Shown here in pieces: positions 57,501 to 64,000 of a stretch of 64,000 nt of DNA (the stretch's first letter is position 1; the number at the start of each line of letters is the position of its first letter). Where the stretch lies: assembly GCF_036324505.1 (NCBI RefSeq), contig NC_086357.1, positions 28,877,293-28,941,292 on the forward strand, given 5' to 3'. The stretch comes from Eleginops maclovinus (lineage: Eukaryota > Chordata > Actinopteri > Perciformes > Eleginopidae). The translations under genes were made by a program, and so were the position numbers. Under the pieces are notes generated by a model. The model saw only the letters and a program-made list of their open reading frames with translations, made no database searches and was not told where the DNA came from.

Positions 57501-59010
57501 AGGACTACAGAGACACTAAAGGACTACAGAGACACTAAAGGATTACAGAGAGACTAAAGGACTACAGAGAGACTAAAGGACTACAGAGAGACTAAAGGAC
57601 TACAGAGACACTAAAGGATTACAGAGACACTAAAGGACTACAGAGACACTAAAGGACTACAGAGAGACTAAAGGACTACAGAGAGACTAAAGGACTACAG
57701 AGAGACACTAAAGGACTACAGAGAGACTAAAGGACTACAGAGAGACTAAAGGACTACAGAGAGACACTAAAGGACTACAGAGAGACTAAAGGACTACAGA
57801 GAGACTAAAGGATTACAGAGAGACTAAAGGACTACAGAGACACTAAAGGACTACAGAGACACTAAAGGACTACAGAGACACTAAAGGACTACAGAGACAC
57901 TAAAGGACTACAGAGAGACTAAAGGACTACAGAGAGACATAAGGACTACAGAGACACTAAAGGACTACAGAGACACTAAAGGACTACAGAGACACTAAAG
58001 GACTACAGAGAGACTAAAGGACTACAGAGAGACTAAAGGACTACAGAGACACTAAAGGACTACAGAGACACTAAAGGACTACAGAGAGACTAAAGGACTA
58101 CAGAGACACTAAAGGACTACAGAGAGACTAAAGGACTACAGAGAGACTAAAGGACTACAGAGAGACTAAAGGACTACAGAGAGACACTAAAGGATTACAG
58201 AGACACTAAAGGACTACAGAGACACTAAAGGACTACAGAGACACTAAAGGATTACAGAGACACTAAAGGACTACAGAGACACTAAAGGATTACAGAGACA
58301 CTAAAGGACTACAGAGACACTAAAGGACTACAGAGACACTAAAGGATTACAGAGACACTAAAGGACTACAGAGAGACTAAAGGACTACAGAGACACTAAA
58401 GGACTACAGAGAGACTAAAGGATTACAGAGAGACTAAAGGACTACAGAGACACTAAAGGACTACAGAGACACTAAAGGACTACAGAGACACTAAAGGACT
58501 ACAGAGAGACTAAAGGACTACAGAGACACTAAAGGACTACAGAGAGACTAAAGGACTACAGAGAGACTACAGGATTACAGAGAGACATAAGGACTACAGA
58601 GAGACATAAGGACTACAGAGACACTAAAGGACTACAGAGAGACTAAAGGACTACAGAGAGACATAAGGACTACAGAGACACTAAAGGACTACAGAGACAC
58701 TAAAGGACTACAGAGAGACTAAAGGACTACAGAGAGACATAAGGACTACAGAGAGACATAAGGACTACAGAGACACTAAAGGACTACAGAGAGACTAAAG
58801 GACTACAGAGAGACATAAGGACTACAGAGACACTAAAGGACTACAGAGACACTAAAGGACTACAGAGAGACTAAAGGACTACAGAGACACTAAAGGACTA
58901 CAGAGAGACTAAAGGACTACAGAGAGACTAAAGGACTACAGAGACACTAAAGGACTACAGAGACACTAAAGGACTACAGAGACACTAAAGGACTACAGAG
59001 AGACACAACA
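51597..59010. repeat. 7.4-kb purine-rich satellite-like array, ~19-bp units
   Basis: Roughly 380 units of 19 bp (some 17 or 21) built on GGACTACAGAGACACATAA or GGACTACAGAGACACTAAA, with GAGAGACTAAA and GAGAGACTACA variants. ACATAA units dominate the left half, ACTAAA units the right half. The rare variant block GACACTCAAGGACTAC followed by GGATTACAG occurs at 54741 and 55853, which shows a duplicated block of about 1.1 kb. No coding content. Confidence 0.97.
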
Positions 59011-59030
59011 ACAGCTGCAAAGATTCTCAG

Positions 59031-60562
59031 ACAAACTCACTCTGTCTCTGTGTCTCTGTGTCTCTGTCTCTGTGTCTCTGTCTTTGTCTCTGTTTCTGTG
59101 TTTCTGTCTTTGTATCTGTGTTTCTGTGTCTCTCCCTCTGTCTCTGTGTCTATGTCTCTGTGTCTCTGTCTCTGTGTCTCTGTCTTTGTCTCTGTCTCTG
59201 TGTCTCTGTGTCTCTATCTCTGTGTCTCTGTCTCTCTGTCTTTGTCTCTGTGTCTCTGTCTCTCTGTCTCTGTGTTTCTGTGTCTCTATCTCTCTGTCTC
59301 TGTCTCTGTGTCTCTGTCTCTCTGTCTCTGTCTCTCTGTCTCTCTGTCTCTGTGTCTATATCTCTCTGTCACTGTCTCTCTGTCTCTCTGTCTCTGTGTC
59401 TCTGTCTCTGTGTCTTTGTCTCTGTCTCTGTGTCTCTCTGTCTCTGTGTTTCTGTGTCTCTATCTCTCTGTCTCTGTCTCTCTGTCTCTGTGTCTCTGTC
59501 TCTCTGTCTCTGTCTCTCTGTCTCTGTGTCTCTGTGTCTCTGTGTCTCTATCTCTCTGTCTCTGTCTCTCTGTCTCTGTGTCTCTGTCTCTGTGTCTTTG
59601 TCTCTGTCTCTGTGTCTGTGTCTCTGTCTCTGTGTCTCTGTCTCTGTGTCTTTGTCTCTGTCTTTGTGTCTTTGTCTCTGTCTCTGTGTCTTTGTCTCTG
59701 TGTCTCTGTCTCTGTGTCTTTGTCTCTGTGTCTCTGTCTCTCTGTCTCTGTGTCCCTCTGTCTGTGTCTCTGTCTCTGTGTCTCTGTCTTTGTCTCTGTG
59801 TCTTTGTCTCTGTCTGTGTGTCTCTGTGTCTGTGCTCTGTCTCTGTGTCTCTGTGTCTCTGTGTCTGTGTCTCTGTCTCTCTGCGTCTCTGTCTCTGTGT
59901 CTCTGTCTCTCTGTCTCTGTGTCTGTGTGTCTCTCTGTCTTTGTCTCTGTCTCTGTGTCTCTGTGTCTTTGTGTATGTCTCTGTGTCTGTGTGTGTCTCT
60001 GTCTCTGTGTCTCCCTGTCTCTGTGTCTGTGTGTGTCTCTCTGTCTCTCTGTCTTTGTCTCTGTCTCTGTGTCTCCTGTCTCTGTGTCTTTGTCTCTGTC
60101 TTTGTGTTTCTGTGTCTCGGTCTCTGTCTCTCTGTCTCTCTGTCTTTGTCTCTGTCTCTGTGTCTCTGTCTGTGTGTGTCTGTCTGTGTGTGTCTCTGTC
60201 TGTGTGTGTCTCTGTCTCTCTGTCTCTCTGTCTCTGTGTCTGTGTGTGTCTTTGTGTCTCTGTGTCTCTCTGTCTTTGTCTCTGTCTCTGTGTCTCTGTG
60301 TCTCTGTCTCTGTCTCTGTCTCTGTGTCTCTGTCTTTGTGTCTCTGTCTCTCTGTCTCTGTGTCTGTGTCTCTGTCTCTGTGTCTCTGTCTGTGTGTGTC
60401 TCTGTCTGTGTGTGTCTCTGTCTGTGTGTGTCTCTGTGTCTGTGTCTCTGTGTCTCTGTCTCTGTGTCTCTGTCTTTGTCTCTGTCTCTGTGTCTCTGTG
60501 TCTCTGTCTCTCTGTGTCTGTGTCTCTGTCTCTGTCTCTCTGTCTCTCTGTCTCTGTTGGAC
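59031..60562. repeat. 1.5-kb pyrimidine-rich TCTCTGTG array abutting c1qtnf7 exon
   Basis: TCTCTGTGTCTCTGTC-type simple repeat in many orders. It runs up to GTTGGACAG, the acceptor of the c1qtnf7 coding exon at 60565. I see no AG dinucleotide from 59031 to 60561. Very long three-frame ORFs (up to 590 codons) here are artefacts of the repeat, although one reads through into the c1qtnf7 exon. Confidence 0.96.
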
Positions 60563-60572
60563 AGCCCTGAGG

Positions 60573-61787
60573 ATGATGTCTCTGATGGCGCTGTGTCTCC
60601 TGCATGGTGTGTCCGCTCAGCTGTTTGACTCCAAACTGAAGGGATCCCACCGTCTGGTCTGCAGCATCTCCGGGGCCCCAGGACCTCCAGGTAAACCGGG
60701 CCCCGCCGGGACCCCGGGGTCCGAGGGGAGTCTGGGAATCCCGGGGAGAGACGGCAGAGACGGGAGGACGGGGGAGAAGGGAGAGAAGGGAAGCGCAGGT
60801 ATAAAACTCACCTCGTCTCTCACAGCATGACAGGGGTTATATTTTCAGCTCCCTCAGAAACCAGTCAGTGCAGAGCAGGTACAGGACCTGAGTACAAGTA
60901 CAAGTAGTACAAGCTACAAGTACTCAGATCCTGTACTTTAGTAAAAGTAGAAGTACTCAGATCTTGTATCTTAGTAAAGTAGAAGTAAAAGTACAAGTAC
61001 TCAGATCTCATACCGGAGTAAAAGTAGAAGTACTCAGATCTCATACCGTAGTAAAAGTAGAAGTACTCAGATCTTGTATCTGAGTAAAAGTAGAAGTACC
61101 AGAGTGTAGGAATACTCTAGTCCAGAGTGTCCTGTGACCTTGTGTGTCTCTGTCTCAGGGGGGAAGGGCAGGGTTGGCCCCTCCGGTCATATCGGGGCCC
61201 GAGGTGAGCGCGGATCCCTGGGGAAGCGAGGCCCCGCCGGAGAGGATGGGGACCCCGGTCTAGATGGTCCTCCAGGGCGGGATGGACTGAAGGGGGACAA
61301 AGGAGGCCGAGGAACCCGAGGGACCTCAGGAACCTGCAGGTGTGGATCCCTGACACCCAGATCTGCGTTCTCTGCAGGCATCACCAGCAGCTACCCGGCG
61401 GAGAAGACCCCCATCAGGTTCAACAAGGTGCTGTTTAACGAGGGGGGGAACTATGACCCTCAGACCGGCAAGTTCATGTGCTCGCTCCCCGGGGTCTACT
61501 TCTTCTCCTACCACATCACGCTTGCCAACAAGCACCTGGCCATCGGGCTGGTGCAGAACGGCCAGTACCGTATTAAGACCTTCGACGCCAACACGGGGAA
61601 CCACGACGTGGCCTCGGGGTCCACCGTGGTGTTCCTGAACCCAGAGGACGAGGTGTGGCTTGAGATCTTCTTCAAGGACCAGAACGGCCTGTTTGCAGAA
61701 CCGGGCTGGACCGACTCGCTGTTCTCTGGGTTCCTGCTGTACGCTGATACCGAGTACATGGACACACTGGCCGAGGAGTACTCATAG
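60573..61787 (+). CDS. c1qtnf7: Complement C1q tumor necrosis factor-related protein 7 (CTRP7)
   Basis: CTRP7 is a secreted adiponectin-like trimeric protein. Two coding exons: 60565-60798 (ATG at 60573) and 61159-61787, joined in phase 1 by GT-AG, 284 residues (human 289). A signal peptide [15 protein letters not shown] comes first. A short Cys-containing segment [13 protein letters not shown] follows, then a collagen stretch of Gly-X-Y triplets (about residues 34-133), the CRCGS linker and a C1q domain (about 143-284). The C1q domain contains [40 protein letters not shown] and [19 protein letters not shown]. The last stretch and the DEVWLEIFF motif fit CTRP7 better than the close paralogue CTRP2. 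A second in-frame ATG (60576) follows at once, so either may start translation. 5' non-coding exons were not identified. Confidence 0.93.
60885..61110. repeat. ~30-bp AAGTAGAAGTACTCAGATC repeat in c1qtnf7 intron
   Basis: About six copies of AGTAAAAGTAGAAGTACTCA followed by GATCTTGTATCT or GATCTCATACCG. This kind of repeat is dispersed in many fish genomes. It fills most of the 360-bp intron between the coding exons. Confidence 0.85.
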
Positions 61788-62340
61788 GAGCTGAAGGACC
61801 CTGAAGACAGCATCTCCATTGTCCAATGGGATTCCTCCGTGTGGTTTTGGATTATGTCAGAACATTTTCTGTGTGTCAATCAGCCGTTTGAAGGGGAGCT
61901 GCATGCTAAGCTAAGCTAACGTCTCCTGGCTGTAGGGACATGAGAGGGGGGTCGTTTCCTTCTCATCTAACTCTGAAGAACACCTTTATTTCCCAAAGTG
62001 ACGTAATAATAGTCCTCTAAAGGTCTCCAGTTATACTCTTTACTCTGAACGCCTCCGGAGACGGCTTACAGAGAGAACAACATTAAATTCACACCTGTGG
62101 CATCGTGCTGTGTGCCTCAGACTGGTCTCAGTGAAGGGCAGTCTGAGGCACACCTAATAACCATGCTGTCTGACCAGCATCTGGATGAGCCACAACTGTG
62201 AGGCGGAGGGATCATCCCTGCTCACACACACAGATTCAGACACAACATGTGTTCGTATCTGACTTCAGCTCATGGGAAGTGTTGTATTGTTGTTGATGCA
62301 TTTGATAGACTTTGTGGTGTGTATTATTAATTACTGATTT

Positions 62341-62346
62341 AATAAA
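62341..62346 (+). terminator. Candidate polyadenylation signal of c1qtnf7
   Basis: AATAAA in TGATTTAATAAAATAC, about 550 bp after the stop codon. The interval 61788-62340 is non-coding and is likely 3' UTR. Confidence 0.5.
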
Positions 62347-62473
62347 ATACCCCCAAATGTAATCGGGTCTTCCAATCAGTGTGAGGAAGCTCAGTATTTA
62401 TTTTGTATTTCTCCTGAAGTGTAGTATATAAAAGGTGAGTCTCGTACAGCAGCATGTCCGAACAGAGTGGGTC

Positions 62474-64000
62474 TTTATTCAGAGAAATCCACAGCCCATA
62501 ATAATACAAAACCAACATCATAGATTCACTGCTTATCAAAGAACCATTCAGTAATAAATACCATCCAAACACTTTGTGAGTCTTTACACAAACTCTGACA
62601 GAAATCACTTTCACAAATAAATTACAAATATTTCGCTTTGAAAATAAAACCTAAATAATTTATCAGCATCTTCACATATCGTCCACAGAAGAATACAAAG
62701 TCACACCAACAACATTCATAAATATTCGGAGCACTGCGCTACTTTCAAATGAATAGAACGTGGGTTAAAACGAGATGAGCGTAATCTAAACCTGCGTTAG
62801 AAAAACCCGATGAGAAATAACTGCGGTACAAAGATTATAAATATCTATCTTTATTCTTCTGAGGTAAAAAAAGAGAGGAATCTGCATTCAAAACTAAGAC
62901 TTTATACAAACATTAGAAACGGTATTGCACGGGACGACACATCGAGGTTTAACGTGTCCAAGTTTCAGAGGAACTTCCGGTTTCCTTCAAAATAAGAGTC
63001 CGCTGTGATGTATAAAACTGATGCTGTTAGAGATTCCGTTTGCAGGGGGGGGGGGGGGTAAATGTGCGTTTGAATAGAAAAATACAATCAAATTCAACAT
63101 TTTTTGTCTACAAAAATAGTGAAATAAATATGATTTTTACTAAAACAAAGACGTGTTGAATATAAAACATCAAGTGTTACAGGTGAGTATATCAATACAA
63201 CAGAATATATATCACACACTCCTGCTCTACTCACACACACTTCAGACCATGTTGAAGATTAAAAAATAAAGACTTCAATAAAACCTCCGCATTAGGTTCA
63301 GAGACAAATACATCCGGTGGGAAACAGAAAGTAGTGCATAATAAATAAAGACACGCTGGAGGTCAGTGGCGTCCGGAGGCGGCGCACATCAGATGTAATA
63401 TGAAATGAATGTCAGTCTGAGCAGCGAGCCGTTACTGATGGTCCCAAAACAGATGTAAATAAAGCACAGCAGGGAGGGACGAAAGCAACATGGCACAAAT
63501 CCTCACTTCCTTCTGGAATAACGTTCGTTTTATCAAAGAAAAAGGTCTGCAAAATCGTGCAGCACATTTATTACTTATTGCAGGAGATATTAAAAACTGC
63601 ATTCTGTTAACATATTAACTATTTTAAACACGAATACAGACAGACTTTCTGTGTTTTTAGTCAATTTAAGACTATTTGTATGTCTTGAACTGTAATTAAT
63701 GATTCCTAACTGAATGCTTGAAGTGAAGATGGTTTTATGAACATATATAATCTTGGTTGGCTGATGCAAAAGGAACACAGTAACATTTCACTTTCATCTG
63801 AAGTCTGCAATATGTCAAATTGTATTTTGAAAGTGGAAGTACTTTACTACTAGTAGAACAGTCTGATTCCTTCCCCACCGTGTTGCTGCAGAGCGAGCTT
63901 TCAGAGGATCGACGGGATTTCTTTGTGCAGCTCTTTTCACATCTGCACTTTGGAGCCTCTGAACATCGAGTCTCCTGTTTGACTCTCGATCAGACGCAGG
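62474..64000 (-). other. Possible 3' UTR of a convergent gene beyond the right edge
   Basis: TTTATT at 62474-62479 is AATAAA on the minus strand. The sequence to its right is AT-rich, largely free of tandem repeats and without ORFs of note, as in a long vertebrate 3' UTR. Human C1QTNF7 has CPEB2, a gene with a long 3' UTR, as its other neighbour, but nothing here identifies it. Confidence 0.3.

Noticed and set aside
51597..59010. Regular direct repeats considered as a CRISPR-like or piRNA-like array
   Set aside because: There are no unique spacers between units; the sequence is a plain tandem satellite in a vertebrate genome.
59050..60830. Open frames of 506-590 codons reading through the TCTCTGTG array, one running into the c1qtnf7 exon
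   Set aside because: They are low-complexity Ser/Val/Leu/Cys frames open in all three phases because the repeat has no stop codon. The c1qtnf7 signal peptide, acceptor and phase explain the real exon.
60573..61787. Identification as C1QTNF2 rather than C1QTNF7
   Set aside because: Both share the [10 protein letters not shown] core, but the RDGRDGR-EKGEKG collagen start, DEVWLEIFF and the long acidic C-terminal tail fit CTRP7. In human, CTRP7 is also the neighbour of CC2D2A.

Overview
The window is vertebrate nuclear DNA, almost certainly from a teleost fish. Four intron-containing genes can be rebuilt exon by exon with GT-AG junctions and matching phases. They sit among fish-type mobile elements (hAT, non-LTR retrotransposons, an NLR leucine-rich-repeat exon) and an unusual load of minisatellites. 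I see no bacterial or viral operon, CRISPR array or tRNA/rRNA gene.

Layout. (1) 42-11933, minus strand: cc2d2a, the ciliary transition-zone gene mutated in Meckel and Joubert syndromes. Its 5' end is complete and its 3' third runs off the left edge. (2) 11934-16799: divergent intergenic region with a hAT remnant, one orphan NLR LRR exon and a nested mosaic of LINE fragments. (3) 16800-26842, plus strand: tomm70, the mitochondrial import receptor, complete in 12 coding exons. (4) 29454-41292, plus strand: tbc1d23, a Golgi tether adaptor, complete in 18 coding exons, with a probable 2-kb 3' UTR ending near 43360. (5) 43400-60560: about 17 kb of accessory DNA. It holds a TE-derived minisatellite, a 4757-bp hAT element with perfect 8-bp target-site duplications and a 769-codon transposase ORF, a 7.4-kb purine-rich array of about 19-bp units, and a 1.5-kb pyrimidine-rich array. 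(6) 60573-61787, plus strand: c1qtnf7 (CTRP7), complete coding sequence in two exons. (7) 61788-64000: non-coding, with the c1qtnf7 3' end and perhaps the 3' UTR of a convergent gene.

The genes do not form a pathway. In human, CC2D2A and C1QTNF7 are neighbours on 4p and TOMM70 and TBC1D23 are close on 3q, so this window joins two blocks. The most interesting material lies where repeats meet gene function. A 240-bp TG tract forms the splice acceptor of a tbc1d23 exon. One tomm70 intron is almost wholly a 57-bp minisatellite whose units each carry a branch-point-like motif. A 1.5-kb stretch free of AG leads into the c1qtnf7 acceptor. Several unrelated arrays share the core AGAGACACTA. Proximal promoters carry plausible signals: an RFX X-box-like site at cc2d2a, an ETS/NRF-2 site at tomm70, and a palindromic CRE cluster at tbc1d23. 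I found no convincing novel multi-gene system.

Limits: everything was read by eye. Repeat counts are approximate, UTR and transcription-start positions are inferred, and one cc2d2a exon could not be found.
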